This document shows, in pieces, positions 19,670-28,369 of a stretch of 64,000 nucleotides of DNA (its first letter is position 1; each line of letters starts with the position of its first letter). Under the pieces are notes generated by a model. That model did not search any database and was not told the origin of the DNA. It saw only the letters and a list, made by a program, of their open reading frames with translations. Source of the stretch: Actinomadura syzygii. Its GTDB lineage: Bacteria > Actinomycetota > Actinomycetes > Streptosporangiales > Streptosporangiaceae. The stretch is from assembly GCF_008085905.1 (NCBI RefSeq), contig NZ_VSFF01000018.1:124001-188000 (forward strand), in the 5' to 3' direction. A program made the position numbers and the translations under genes.

Positions 19670-20125
19670 ATGACCGACATGGAGGATCGTCTCGCGATCA
19701 TCGAGGCCTGCACGCGCATGGCATGGCACGCCGACCAGCGCGAATGGGACCGTCTCGCCGAGGTGTTCGCAGACTCGGTGACCCTGGACTACACCAGCCT
19801 GAACGGCGGCGAACCGGCCGTGCTGACGCCGGAACAGATCGTCGAGGCGTGGTCGGGCCTGCTCGGCGCGTTCGACGCCACGCAGCACCTGATCACGAAC
19901 CACCTGGTCACCGTCGACGGGGACACCGCGGTCTGCACGGCCGCGTTCCAGGCCACGCACCGCCTCACCGACCCGTTCGGCTCGTCGCTGTGGACGCTCG
20001 GCGGCAACTACCGCTTCGTACTCGTTCGGACGGGCGGGGCATGGAAGATCGCCGCCGTGGTGATGACCGCCACCTGGGGCGACGGCAACAGGAACCTGAT
20101 GTCCCTGGCGGCGGGACAGCGATGA
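19670..20125 (+). CDS. SnoaL-like (NTF2-fold) protein
   Basis: A 151-residue protein with the features of the SnoaL_4 group: an N-terminal helix with AWHADQREWDRLAEVFADSV and the cone-shaped NTF2 beta sheet, ending in a tryptophan-rich strand. Members include small-molecule isomerases and hydratases, but many have no known activity. First gene divergent from the LysR regulator; it overlaps the next gene by ATGA, so they are co-translated. Confidence 0.85.
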   Translation: MTDMEDRLAIIEACTRMAWHADQREWDRLAEVFADSVTLDYTSLNGGEPAVLTPEQIVEAWSGLLGAFDATQHLITNHLVTVDGDTAVCTAAFQATHRLTDPFGSSLWTLGGNYRFVLVRTGGAWKIAAVVMTATWGDGNRNLMSLAAGQR

Positions 20126-20802
20126 TCGCGCTCGTGACCGGCGGCAACCGGGGGATCGGCCGGGAGGTCTGCCGCGCGCTGGCGGGGCTCGGCCACACCG
20201 TCCTGCTCACCGCCCGATCGCCGGAGGCGGCAGGGAGCGCGGCCAAGGAGATCGGCGGCGACGTCGTCCCGCTCCGCCTCGACGTGACCTCCGAGGAGGA
20301 CGTCGCGGGCGCGGCCGCCGCCGTCGCCGAGCGGTACGGACGGCTGGACGTCCTGGTCAACAATGCCGCCATCGCCTACGACACCTGGCAGCGCGCCGCG
20401 ACCGCCGACCTGGACGTCGTCCGCGAGGCCGCGGAGACCAACCTGTACGGTCCCTGGCGGCTGGTCCAGGCGCTGCTGCCGCTGCTGCGCGAGAGCGCGC
20501 ATCCCCGGATCGTGAACGTGTCGAGCGAGGCGGCGTCGCTGACCAATATGGGCGGCGGTACCCCGGCGTACAACACCACCAAAGTGGCCCTCAACGCCCT
20601 GACCCGCATGCTGGCGGCCGAGCTCCGCGGCGACGGCGTCCTGGTGAACGCGATCTGCCCGGGCTGGGTCGCGACGGACATGGGAGGCCCGGGCGGGCGT
20701 CCCGTCTCCGAAGGCGCGGCCGGCATCGTCTGGGCGGCCACGCTGCCCGACGACGGCCCGACCGGCGGGTTCTTCCGCGACAGCCGTCCGCTTCCCTGGT
20801 GA
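20122..20802 (+). CDS. Short-chain dehydrogenase/reductase
   Basis: A 226-residue NAD(P)-dependent oxidoreductase. It shows the cofactor motif TGGNRGIG at the N-terminus, NNAA, the catalytic serine region and Y-x-x-x-K as YNTTK, and PGWVATDMGG. The fold and length match carbonyl reductases of the classical SDR type. Translationally coupled to the SnoaL-like gene; substrate unknown. Confidence 0.9.
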   Translation: MIALVTGGNRGIGREVCRALAGLGHTVLLTARSPEAAGSAAKEIGGDVVPLRLDVTSEEDVAGAAAAVAERYGRLDVLVNNAAIAYDTWQRAATADLDVVREAAETNLYGPWRLVQALLPLLRESAHPRIVNVSSEAASLTNMGGGTPAYNTTKVALNALTRMLAAELRGDGVLVNAICPGWVATDMGGPGGRPVSEGAAGIVWAATLPDDGPTGGFFRDSRPLPW

Positions 20803-20824
20803 CCTCCCCATAAGGACCAATGAA

Positions 20825-21655
20825 ATGATTTTAGTGACGGGTGCGACGGGCAACGTCGGCTCCGAAGTGGTCCGGGCCCTGGCCGCGGCCGGTGAACCCG
20901 TCCGGGCGCTGGTGCGGAAGCCGGACGCGACGCCGCTGCCGGACGGCGTCCACCCCGTGACGGGCGACCTCAACCGGCCGGAGAGCATGACCGGGGCGCT
21001 CGACGGGGCCCGCGCGGTGTTCCTGATCCCCGGGTACGAGAACATGCCGGGTTTGCTCGCCGAGGCGCGACGGGCGGGAGTGGAACACGTCGTGCTGCTG
21101 TCGGGCGGCTCGGCAGGGAACAACGACATGACCAACGCGGTGACCCGTTACATGACCGCGTCCGAGTCCGCCGTGCGGGAGTCCGGGCTGCCGTGGACGT
21201 TCCTGCGGCCGAGCGCGTTCATGTCCAACGCGCTGCGCTGGCTGCCGCAGCTCAGGGCCGGCGACCAGGTCCGGGTCCCGTTCCCGGACGCTCGCACGGC
21301 GAGCGTCGACCCGTACGACCTCGGCGCCGTCGCCGCCCGAGCGCTGCTGACCGACGAGTACCGCAGCGAGATCCTCTGGCCGACCGGCCCGGTCGCGATG
21401 CCGCCCGCCGAGCAGGTCGCCGTGCTCGCCGAGGTCCTCGGCCGCGATCTGGAGTTCGTGGGCCTGACCAACGAAGAGGCCCGTGCCGAAATGCTCGCCG
21501 ACATGCCCGCCAAGTACGTGGACGCGTTCTTCGACTTCTACGTGAACGGCTCGCTCGACGAGTCGATCGTCCGCCCGACCGTCCGCGAGGTCACCGGGCG
21601 CGAGCCCCGCACCTTCGAGCAATGGGCACGGGTCCACGCGGACGAATTCCGCTGA
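20825..21655 (+). CDS. NmrA-like NAD(P)-binding reductase
   Basis: A 276-residue atypical SDR with the GATGNVG cofactor motif and no YxxxK pair, resembling NmrA/quinone-oxidoreductase-2 proteins that bind NADPH as sensors or reduce quinones. It follows the classical SDR after 22 bases in the LysR-linked cassette. An AAGGA-like site precedes the ATG. Confidence 0.85.
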   Translation: MILVTGATGNVGSEVVRALAAAGEPVRALVRKPDATPLPDGVHPVTGDLNRPESMTGALDGARAVFLIPGYENMPGLLAEARRAGVEHVVLLSGGSAGNNDMTNAVTRYMTASESAVRESGLPWTFLRPSAFMSNALRWLPQLRAGDQVRVPFPDARTASVDPYDLGAVAARALLTDEYRSEILWPTGPVAMPPAEQVAVLAEVLGRDLEFVGLTNEEARAEMLADMPAKYVDAFFDFYVNGSLDESIVRPTVREVTGREPRTFEQWARVHADEFR

Positions 21656-21689
21656 ACCCCCTCGCCTCCTAATTCCACAAAGGCTTCCG

Positions 21690-22721
21690 ATGAACCAGAG
21701 ACTGCGGCGCTTTCTCGCCGCGAGCTCCGCCGCCGCATGCGCGATCGTGCCGGTGGCGGGCTGTTCCAGCGACGGTGAACGCACGGCGCCGCCTGCTAAG
21801 AAGGCAGAGCCGGGACGCTTCGCATCGTCCAACCCAGGGTCGGTCAACACCTACTGGATTCGGGCGCCGGAGGGTCTGATCCTCGTCGATACCCTGCGCA
21901 CGCCGGCCGACGCCCGCACAGCGTTAGCGCAGATCAAGAAGACCGGCGAGCCGGTCGCCGCAATCCTGCTCACCCATTCCCATCCAGACCATGTCGGCGG
22001 TGCGGGCGCCTTACACCAAGCTTTTCCCAAGGCCCCGGTCTACGCGTCCAAGGCGACCGACACCACAATGCGGGAGGACAAACTGGGCCTCTATCGGCTC
22101 GCCCGCTCAGCGAACCCGAACTTCCCCGCCGAACTCACCTACGCCGACCGTGCTTTCGAGGACGGCGTGCCGTTGCGGGTCGCCGGTCTCCGTTTGGAGA
22201 CCGCCGGATTCGCCCACGGCGAGTCCGACACCGCGACCGTCTATCGCCGTTCCGACACCGGCGACCTCTTCTCCGGCGACCTGGCGACCGGGAAGGTCAC
22301 GCCCGCGCTGATCGAGGGGACCAGCTGCGGCTGGCTCCAGGACCTCGACCGGCTCGGCGAGCGCTTCCCGAACGCCAGGACGATGTACCCGGGACACGGC
22401 GCCGCGGGCCCGGCGCGCGCACTGATCGACGAGCAGCGACGCTATCTGCGGACGTTCCGCGGCCTGGTCCGCCCGGCCGTCGCCCCGGACTCGCCTGGCG
22501 GCAGGACGGTCGCCCCCGGCGAGCAGAAATCGATCACCGCGGAGCTGGACCGCGCCTACCCCGGCCGGCCCCCGGTCGCGGACCTGCCGACCATCGTGCA
22601 GGAGAACATCAAGGCCGTCGCGCGGGAACTGTCCGCCGAGGATCCCGCCAAGACGCCCGCCGCCTGCGCCGCCCCGCGATCCGCGACTGGGCCCAGGCCG
22701 AGGTCATCGGCGGCCGCCTGA
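21690..22721 (+). CDS. Metallo-beta-lactamase-fold lipoprotein, 3' end frameshifted
   Basis: An exported hydrolase of 343 residues as read. A lipoprotein signal ends VAGC (Cys25). The metal-binding THSHPDHVGG motif, the later Gly-Asp-rich FSGDLATG and the PGHG motif are intact. Up to about residue 320 it looks normal; the last 20-odd residues are out of character because another frame continues with a NTF2-like tail to 22870. A one-base change near 22664 would join them into one longer protein. Activity on a specific substrate cannot be assigned. Confidence 0.8.
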   Translation: MNQRLRRFLAASSAAACAIVPVAGCSSDGERTAPPAKKAEPGRFASSNPGSVNTYWIRAPEGLILVDTLRTPADARTALAQIKKTGEPVAAILLTHSHPDHVGGAGALHQAFPKAPVYASKATDTTMREDKLGLYRLARSANPNFPAELTYADRAFEDGVPLRVAGLRLETAGFAHGESDTATVYRRSDTGDLFSGDLATGKVTPALIEGTSCGWLQDLDRLGERFPNARTMYPGHGAAGPARALIDEQRRYLRTFRGLVRPAVAPDSPGGRTVAPGEQKSITAELDRAYPGRPPVADLPTIVQENIKAVARELSAEDPAKTPAACAAPRSATGPRPRSSAAA

Positions 22722-22870
22722 CCGTCATCAGGGTCGCCGAGAACCGGCCCGGCCACCAGCGCCTCCTGGTGCGCTTCGCCGCCGGCGGCCAGGGAGGCTT
22801 CGATGCCTACTACGCCTTCACCGTGGACGGGCCGTCCATCACCAGAGCCGTACTGACCTACGCGAACTGA
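22664..22870 (+). pseudogene. NTF2/SnoaL-like C-terminal tail left out of frame
   Basis: This frame reads RDWAQAEVIGGRLTVIRVAE, then RLLVRFAAGGQGGFDAYYAF and ends TRAVLTYAN at a stop. It looks like the last third of an NTF2-type domain, has no start, and overlaps the 3' end of the preceding gene in a different frame, so it is the displaced end of that gene or a separate relic. Confidence 0.45.
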
Positions 22871-22887
22871 TTGAAGGAGCCAACATC

Positions 22888-23781
22888 ATGGCCTCTCAAG
22901 AGAAGGTGGAGTTCTCCGGCGGCGATTCGGCGCTGACGGGGAACCTGTTCCTGCCCGGCGGCACCGGCCCGGCGCCGGGCATCGTGGTGGCGGGCACCTG
23001 GACGAGCGTCAAGGAGCAGATGGCCGACCGGTACGCCGAGCGGCTCGCCGATCGAGGTTTCGCCGCCCTGTCGTTCGACTTCACCGGCTACGGCGAATCC
23101 GAGGGCGAGCCTCGCGACTACGAGGCGCCGGAACTGAAAGTCCGCGACATCCACCACGCGGTGACCTTCCTCGCCGGACACTCGGCGGTGGACGCCACCC
23201 GCCTCGGCGCCCTCGGCGTCTGCGCGGCCGCGATGTACATGAGCGGGAACGCCGTCGACGATCCGCGCGTGCGGTCGCTGGCGCTCGTCGCGCCCTGGCT
23301 GCACGACCCCGAGATCTGCCGGGAGGTGTACGGCGGCGAAGAAGGCGTCGCGGGCAAGCTCGCCGAAGCCGCACGAGCGCGCACGGAGTACGAGGCGACC
23401 GGTGTGGTCGAGTACGTGCCGGTCGTCAGCGGTTCCCACCTTCGCGCCGCCATGCCGTTCGACATCGACTTCTACCTCAACCCTGGACGCGGCGGCCTGG
23501 CCCAATGGCCCAACCGCTTCGCGGTGATGGAATGGCGGGAGTGGCTCGAATATGACTCGATCTCCCTGGCTCCCCGCCTCACCCAGCCGGTCCTGCTCGT
23601 CCACAGCGAAGACGCCGCCATTCCGGACGGCGCCCGCCGCTTTTACGCCGCACTGCCCGGCCCCAAAGAGTTCCTCTGGATCGAAGGCGACCAGTTCGCC
23701 TTCTACGACCAGGACCCCCAGGTCACGACAGCGGTGAACGCCGCCGCAGCTCACTTCACCCGCACACTGCCCCCCGAGTAA
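22888..23781 (+). CDS. Alpha/beta hydrolase with a cysteine nucleophile
   Basis: A 297-residue hydrolase of the dienelactone-hydrolase-like group. The nucleophile elbow reads GVCAAAM, with Cys where most esterases have Ser; dienelactone hydrolases likewise use Cys. The acid and His can be placed in HSEDAAIPDGARRF and near the C-terminal GDQFAFYD. GAAGGAG lies before the ATG. Last gene of the LysR-linked cassette. Lactones or thioesters are plausible substrates. Confidence 0.8.
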   Translation: MASQEKVEFSGGDSALTGNLFLPGGTGPAPGIVVAGTWTSVKEQMADRYAERLADRGFAALSFDFTGYGESEGEPRDYEAPELKVRDIHHAVTFLAGHSAVDATRLGALGVCAAAMYMSGNAVDDPRVRSLALVAPWLHDPEICREVYGGEEGVAGKLAEAARARTEYEATGVVEYVPVVSGSHLRAAMPFDIDFYLNPGRGGLAQWPNRFAVMEWREWLEYDSISLAPRLTQPVLLVHSEDAAIPDGARRFYAALPGPKEFLWIEGDQFAFYDQDPQVTTAVNAAAAHFTRTLPPE

Positions 23782-23941
23782 CCGCACATGGCGATTCGCT
23801 TCCTCACGAAGCGGTCGAAGGCTGCCTTGTCTCGGCCCGCAGACATCGTCGCTGGCAGGGTGCGAACCCGCGACCATCAGATCAGAAGTGAGCTTTCGGA
23901 GGCCAAGTGGGGCAAGGCGTGCTCGACGTCGAGTCGCGTTG

Positions 23942-24448
23942 TCAGGCGGAATTCGCCTCGCGGAGGATCGTGATCGCGGCATGGGGGTCCGGCACGGTGA
24001 TCGTCACGCTTCGGCCGGTACGCATGGTCAACCGCAGGGCGGGTCCGGTTCGGACCGTGAAGTAGGTGTGGCGAGGGGTCCACCAGAAGCCGAGGGACAT
24101 TCGCCACGGCGACGGCGCCAGGTCGATCACCTCGGCGCGCTCGATCTCCTCCAGGCGGTAGGTGCGGCGGGGCCATCCGACCGCCCCGCATTGGACCGAG
24201 ACCCCGTTGGGTCCCGCCGCCGTCTTGACGCTCAGCCCGGTCAGCATGGTGATGAGCGCGACCATGGCGCCTACCAGCAGTGGGATGGCCGGCCCGGCCG
24301 GGTCGAGCCAACTGCCGTGCGACAGGCTTCCCAGGAGCAGCAGCGGCGCCAGCAGAGCGGCGTGAACAGCCACCGCCAGCGGCCAGTTCGTCACTCGGCC
24401 GGTATAGATCGAGTACCGGCCTGGATCGGGTAGTGCGGATGCCGTCAC
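23942..24448 (-). CDS. Two-helix membrane protein with PH-like domain
   Basis: A 168-residue protein starting at GTG. Two transmembrane helices (about 22-42 and 52-70) are followed by a soluble beta-rich half (WPRRTYRLEEIERAEVIDL, then TYFTVRTGPALRLTMRTGRS) that resembles bacterial PH-like membrane proteins. It lies 22 bases behind a GntR regulator gene, a common regulator/membrane pair. Function unknown. Confidence 0.7.
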   Translation of the reverse strand: MTASALPDPGRYSIYTGRVTNWPLAVAVHAALLAPLLLLGSLSHGSWLDPAGPAIPLLVGAMVALITMLTGLSVKTAAGPNGVSVQCGAVGWPRRTYRLEEIERAEVIDLAPSPWRMSLGFWWTPRHTYFTVRTGPALRLTMRTGRSVTITVPDPHAAITILREANSA

Positions 24449-24470
24449 CGGGCATCATCCTCTCGATGTG

Positions 24471-24818
24471 TCATGTCAACCTCTCGATGAGGCGAAGCAG
24501 GTCATGGCTCCCCACGCCGTGCCGACGGGCAACGGCTACGAGCGCCTGGGCCGCCTCAACGACCGGAGCCGGCTCCGTGACGGCTGACGCGACCCGTGCC
24601 CCACGGCCCCGACGGAACTCCAGCACGCCCTCGTCGCGCAGCCGCCGATAGGCGGCCAACACCGTGTTGCGGTCGACTGACAACGCCTCCGCCAGCTGGG
24701 CGGCCGGCGGCAGCTGCTCGCCGACGGCAAGCTCGCCCGAAGCCACGCCTCGGCGTACACACGCCACGATCTGGAGTGGCAGCGCCTCCCGCGATGAATG
24801 ATCAATCGCCCATCTCAT
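24471..24818 (-). CDS. GntR/YtrA-type regulator
   Basis: A 115-residue short GntR protein: an N-terminal winged helix (LPPAAQLAEALSVDRNTVLAAYRRL) and only a small C-terminal dimerisation helix, as in the YtrA subgroup. YtrA regulators usually control an adjacent transporter or membrane-protein gene and their own promoter. A near-perfect inverted repeat lies directly upstream of the start, supporting autoregulation. Confidence 0.9.
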   Translation of the reverse strand: MRWAIDHSSREALPLQIVACVRRGVASGELAVGEQLPPAAQLAEALSVDRNTVLAAYRRLRDEGVLEFRRGRGARVASAVTEPAPVVEAAQALVAVARRHGVGSHDLLRLIERLT

Positions 24819-24819
24819 A

Positions 24820-24838
24820 GTACTAGCATTATTAGCAC
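24820..24838 (-). promoter_or_regulatory. YtrA-type operator at the GntR gene
   Basis: On the coding strand GTGCTA-N7-TAGTAC, one base before the ATG. The GT-N-CTA/TAG-N-AC halves are the form bound by YtrA-type repressors. The AT-rich centre could double as a -10 box and the message may be leaderless. Confidence 0.55.
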
Positions 24839-25029
24839 CATCTCGCTGTGGTGGTCAACCGCGCTAGGTTGCGGCCGGGCCTCGGAGGCGTGCTCATCAT
24901 TCCGGGGAGCCGGTACGCGCGCTCTTCTCCGGCATGAGCGGACGTTCATCAGCGGACCCGGTAGCCCGGGTGCCGAGTGTCGGCCTCTGATGGTGGCAGG
25001 TCGGCTTGCTGAGTGCAGAGAAGCCCCGG

Positions 25030-25289
25030 ACGTGCTGGTCTCGCCATGGTCCTGCTCGCCGTCGTGTTCCAAGGCCGGGCTGGAACTCATCGTCCGGGCG
25101 AATCCGGAGTTGGCGTCGAAGACGGCTCCGCCGCCGGCGGACTACCTCCTCGTTTCGGTCACCGTCGCCGGGCTGCTCGCCGTCGCGCTGATCCTCGCGC
25201 TGACCATCCCCAGCCTGAACCACTGGACGCTGCTCCCGCTGTTCCTGTCCTCCAGCATCGAGAAGGCCTGGCGCCGATACCGCCGCTGA
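25030..25289 (+). pseudogene. Frameshifted remnant of a small membrane protein
   Basis: The stretch 24839-25369 has no intact gene. Two frames give pieces of one membrane protein: AMVLLAVVFQG in one, then RANPELASKTAPPPADYLLV, a hydrophobic helix and a basic end (EKAWRRYRR) in another, ending at a stop. The change of frame falls near 25075. The family is not recognised. Confidence 0.4.
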
Positions 25290-25369
25290 ACCATCCGGAC
25301 GGGGCTGCGGAAGGCCCGTGAACGCCCTGGACGGCGGGGGAGTCCTCGTGCTGGACTGCGGAAAAATAA

Positions 25370-25387
25370 ACCTACGTGGTAGTATGT
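25370..25387 (+). promoter_or_regulatory. TetR-regulon operator 1, upstream of thiolase
   Basis: ACCTACGTGGTAGTATGT, core CTAC-GTG-GTAG (25372-25382), overlapping a -10-like TAGTAT. It lies 26 bases before the thiolase start. Identical 18-mers occur at 32141 and, inverted, at 41086. Confidence 0.75.
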
Positions 25388-25412
25388 TGCCACCATGCAG
25401 AAATGAGTTCAC

Positions 25413-26612
25413 ATGCGCGAAGTCGTCATCGTCGATGCGGTCCGGTCCCCGGTCGGCAAGCGCAACGGCGGGCTGGCCCGGAAGCACTCGAACGAACTGC
25501 TCGGCGACGTCCTCACCGGGCTCCTCGGACGATGCGGCCTCACCGGGGCCGAGGTAGACCACGTCGTCGGGGGATGCGTCCTGCAACTCGGCATGCAGGC
25601 GGCGAACGTCACGCGCAACGCGTGGCTCGCCGCCGGCCTCCCGCCGGAGGTGCCCGCGGTGACGGTGAACGCGCAGTGCGGCTCCTCGCAGGAGGCCCAC
25701 CTGGTGGCGCAGGCGATGATCGCGGGCGGTCTCGCCGACGTCGCGATCGCCTGCGGGGTCGAGGCCATGAGCCGGATCCCGCTCGGAAGCAACATGCCGC
25801 CGGGCGGGCCGTACGGCGACCCGCGCGGCGGCAGGTACGCCGACGTCCACGAGCCCACGGTCCAGTTCGAGGCGGCCGACCGGATCGCCGAGCGCTGGGC
25901 GCTGAGCCGCGAGGAGCTCGACGCGTTCGCGAAGACCTCGCAGGACCGGGCCGCGCGCGCCTGGGAGCTCGATCGGTTCGGCGGCCAGATCGTCCCGATC
26001 GAGGCGCCGGTCGCGGACGGGAACGGTGAGATCGTCGGGACGAAGACGATCACGCGCGACGAGGGCGTCCGGCCGACGACGCTCGACGGCCTCGCCGGGC
26101 TGCGGCCCAACCAGCCGGACCGGGTGCCGCCGAGCTTCCACACCGCCGGGAACTCGTCCCAGATCTCCGACGGGGCCGGCGCGGTGCTCCTGATGAGCCG
26201 GGAGCGGGCCGACCGGCTCGGGCTGAGGTCGCGGGCCCGCGTCGTCGACTCGGTGCTGGTCGGGTCCGACCCCGTCCTCATGCTCACCGGACCGATCCCG
26301 GCGACCGCGAAGATCCTGGCCCGGACCGGCCTGGCGCTCTCCGACATCGACGTCGTCGAGATCAACGAGGCGTTCGCGTCGGTCGCCTGCGCGTGGGCGA
26401 AGGAGTACGACGCGGACCCGGACCGGGTGAACGTCAACGGCGGCGCGATCGCCCTCGGCCATCCGCTCGGCGCGACCGGGGCCGTCCTGATCGCCAAGGC
26501 GCTCTATGAACTGGAACGCTCCGGCGGCCGGTACGCGCTGGTCACGATGTGCTGCGGCGGCGGGCTCGGCACGGGGACGATCCTCGAACGGCTTCCCGAG
26601 GAGCGCCCGTGA
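25413..26612 (+). CDS. Thiolase (acetyl-CoA acetyltransferase family)
   Basis: A 399-residue thiolase that cleaves 3-ketoacyl-CoA with CoA, or runs the reverse condensation. The acylated Cys89 is in NAQCGSSQEA, and the C-terminal catalytic boxes are NEAFASVACAW, NGGAIALGHPLGATG and CCGGGLGTG. First gene behind operator 1. No ribosome site is seen before the ATG, but a three-codon ORF (ATG CAG AAA TGA, 25394-25405) sits in the short leader. The stop overlaps the next gene's GTG start. Confidence 0.95.
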   Translation: MREVVIVDAVRSPVGKRNGGLARKHSNELLGDVLTGLLGRCGLTGAEVDHVVGGCVLQLGMQAANVTRNAWLAAGLPPEVPAVTVNAQCGSSQEAHLVAQAMIAGGLADVAIACGVEAMSRIPLGSNMPPGGPYGDPRGGRYADVHEPTVQFEAADRIAERWALSREELDAFAKTSQDRAARAWELDRFGGQIVPIEAPVADGNGEIVGTKTITRDEGVRPTTLDGLAGLRPNQPDRVPPSFHTAGNSSQISDGAGAVLLMSRERADRLGLRSRARVVDSVLVGSDPVLMLTGPIPATAKILARTGLALSDIDVVEINEAFASVACAWAKEYDADPDRVNVNGGAIALGHPLGATGAVLIAKALYELERSGGRYALVTMCCGGGLGTGTILERLPEERP

Positions 26613-27757
26613 GCGGCACCACGTCCCGGCCCTGGATGACCGGCGACGCCGCCGACCTCTTCGCGATGGCCGCCGACTTCTTCGACCGCGAGATCCCGGC
26701 GAACAGGGAGCGGTGGGAGGCGCAACGCCAGGTCGACCGCGACTTCTGGCTCAAGTGCGGCGAACTCGGGCTGCTCTGCGCGAGCATCCCCGCCGAGTAC
26801 GGCGGGGGCGGCGGCACCTTCCTGCACCAGGCAACGATCCAGGAGGCGTACGCGCGGCACGGCGACCGGTCCTGGGGCAACTCGATGCACAGCGGAGTCG
26901 TCGCCGACTACGTCCATCGGTACGCGACGGAGGAGCGGCGGCGGCGCTGGCTTCCGAGGATGGCCACCGGCGAGCTCATCGGGGCGCTCGCCATGACCGA
27001 GCCGTCCGCCGGTTCGGACCTCAAGGCGATCCGCACCAGGGCAGTGCGCACAGACCGCGGGTGGCTCATCAACGGGTCCAAGATCTTCATTACCAACGGC
27101 GGCAGCGCCGACCTCGTCGTCGTCGCGTGCTCCACCGACCCGGCGAAGGGCGCGAAGGGCATCTCGCTGATCGCCGTCGAGACCGCGGACGCCGAAGGGT
27201 TCAGCCGCGGACGGCCCCTCGACAAGCTCGGCCAGCACGGCGCGGACACGAACGAGCTCTTCTTCGACGACGTCCTCGTCCCGGTGGAGAACCTCCTCGG
27301 CGAGGAGGGCGACGGCTTCGCGATGATGATGCGCAACCTGCCGCAGGAGCGTCTGATAATCGGCATCACGGCGGTCACCGCGACCGAACTGGCGCTCTCG
27401 GTCACCACCGACCACGTGAAGCAGCGCGAAGCCTTCGGCGGCCCGCTGATGGAGAAGCAGCACGTCCGTTTCGAGCTGGCCGAATGCGCCACCCTCGCCA
27501 AAGTCGCCCGCACTTTCCTCAACGAGTGCATGGCCACCCATCTTGCGACCGGACTGGACCTGCCCACGTCGGCCATGTGCAAATGGTGGCTCACCAACGT
27601 CCAGTGCCAGGTGATCGACAAATGCCTGCAACTGCACGGCGGGTACGGCTACATGACCGAGTACACGATCGCCCGGCTCTACGCCGACGCCCGCGCTCAG
27701 CGCATCTACGGCGGCGCCGACGAGATCCAGAAAGAACTGATCGCCCGTTCCCTCTGA
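26609..27757 (+). CDS. Acyl-CoA dehydrogenase
   Basis: A 382-residue flavin dehydrogenase. The flavin loop ALAMTEPSAGSDLKAIRTRA is intact. In the C-terminal segment the usual Glu of the IYEGTSEIQ motif is Gly (IYGGADEIQKE), as in members that carry the base elsewhere. Starts at the GTG overlapping the thiolase stop, so the two are co-translated. Confidence 0.92.
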   Translation: MSGTTSRPWMTGDAADLFAMAADFFDREIPANRERWEAQRQVDRDFWLKCGELGLLCASIPAEYGGGGGTFLHQATIQEAYARHGDRSWGNSMHSGVVADYVHRYATEERRRRWLPRMATGELIGALAMTEPSAGSDLKAIRTRAVRTDRGWLINGSKIFITNGGSADLVVVACSTDPAKGAKGISLIAVETADAEGFSRGRPLDKLGQHGADTNELFFDDVLVPVENLLGEEGDGFAMMMRNLPQERLIIGITAVTATELALSVTTDHVKQREAFGGPLMEKQHVRFELAECATLAKVARTFLNECMATHLATGLDLPTSAMCKWWLTNVQCQVIDKCLQLHGGYGYMTEYTIARLYADARAQRIYGGADEIQKELIARSL

Positions 27758-27819
27758 CCCGGCGGGAGGGGCCCCGGGTACAGGACGACGACACCGGCTT
27801 CGATCGGAAGGGCTTTGGC

Positions 27820-28296
27820 ATGACCGCGTCCGCGAAAGGCGTCCCCCGCCGTTTCAGCGGTATCGACGCATTCCGCGCCTGCGTCGGCGAGGAGATCGGC
27901 GTCGGCGAATGGTTCGAGATCGACCAGGAGCGCATCGACGCGTTCGCGGAGATCACGGGGGATCGGCAGTGGATCCACGTCGATCCCGTGCGAGCGGCGT
28001 CGGGCCCCTACGGCGCGACGATCGCGCACGGCTACCTGACGCTGTCGCTGATTCCCGTGCTGGGCCGCGGGATCTACACCGTCGACGGCGTCCGGATGAC
28101 GATCAACTACGGGCTCGACAGGGTGCGCTTTCCGCGGGCGGTGCCGGTCGGCTCTCGGATCCGGTCCCGCGCGACCCTCGTCAGCGCCGACGACGCCGAC
28201 TCGGGCGTCCGGGCCGTCGTCCGCCACACGATCGAGATCGAGGGGCAGGACAGGCCCGCCTGCGTCGCCGAGACCGTCCGGCTCTTGGTGCCGTGA
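27820..28296 (+). CDS. MaoC-family enoyl-CoA hydratase
   Basis: A 158-residue single hot-dog hydratase. The R-hydratase motif is seen as FAEITGDRQWIHVDPVRA, with Asp and His positions conserved, followed by GATIAHGYLTLSL. It adds water to 2-enoyl-CoA giving the (R)-3-hydroxy product, which the SDR encoded next could oxidise. Confidence 0.9.
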   Translation: MTASAKGVPRRFSGIDAFRACVGEEIGVGEWFEIDQERIDAFAEITGDRQWIHVDPVRAASGPYGATIAHGYLTLSLIPVLGRGIYTVDGVRMTINYGLDRVRFPRAVPVGSRIRSRATLVSADDADSGVRAVVRHTIEIEGQDRPACVAETVRLLVP

Positions 28297-28369
28297 AGGA
28301 CATGCCGTGAACAGCGCAGACGTGAACAGCGCGGACGTGAACAACGCAGACAACGACCAGGAGGTCCAG

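Noticed and set aside
28307..28351. CRISPR-like or regulatory repeat array
   Set aside because: Only three contiguous 15-mers with no spacers, inside a possible coding frame.
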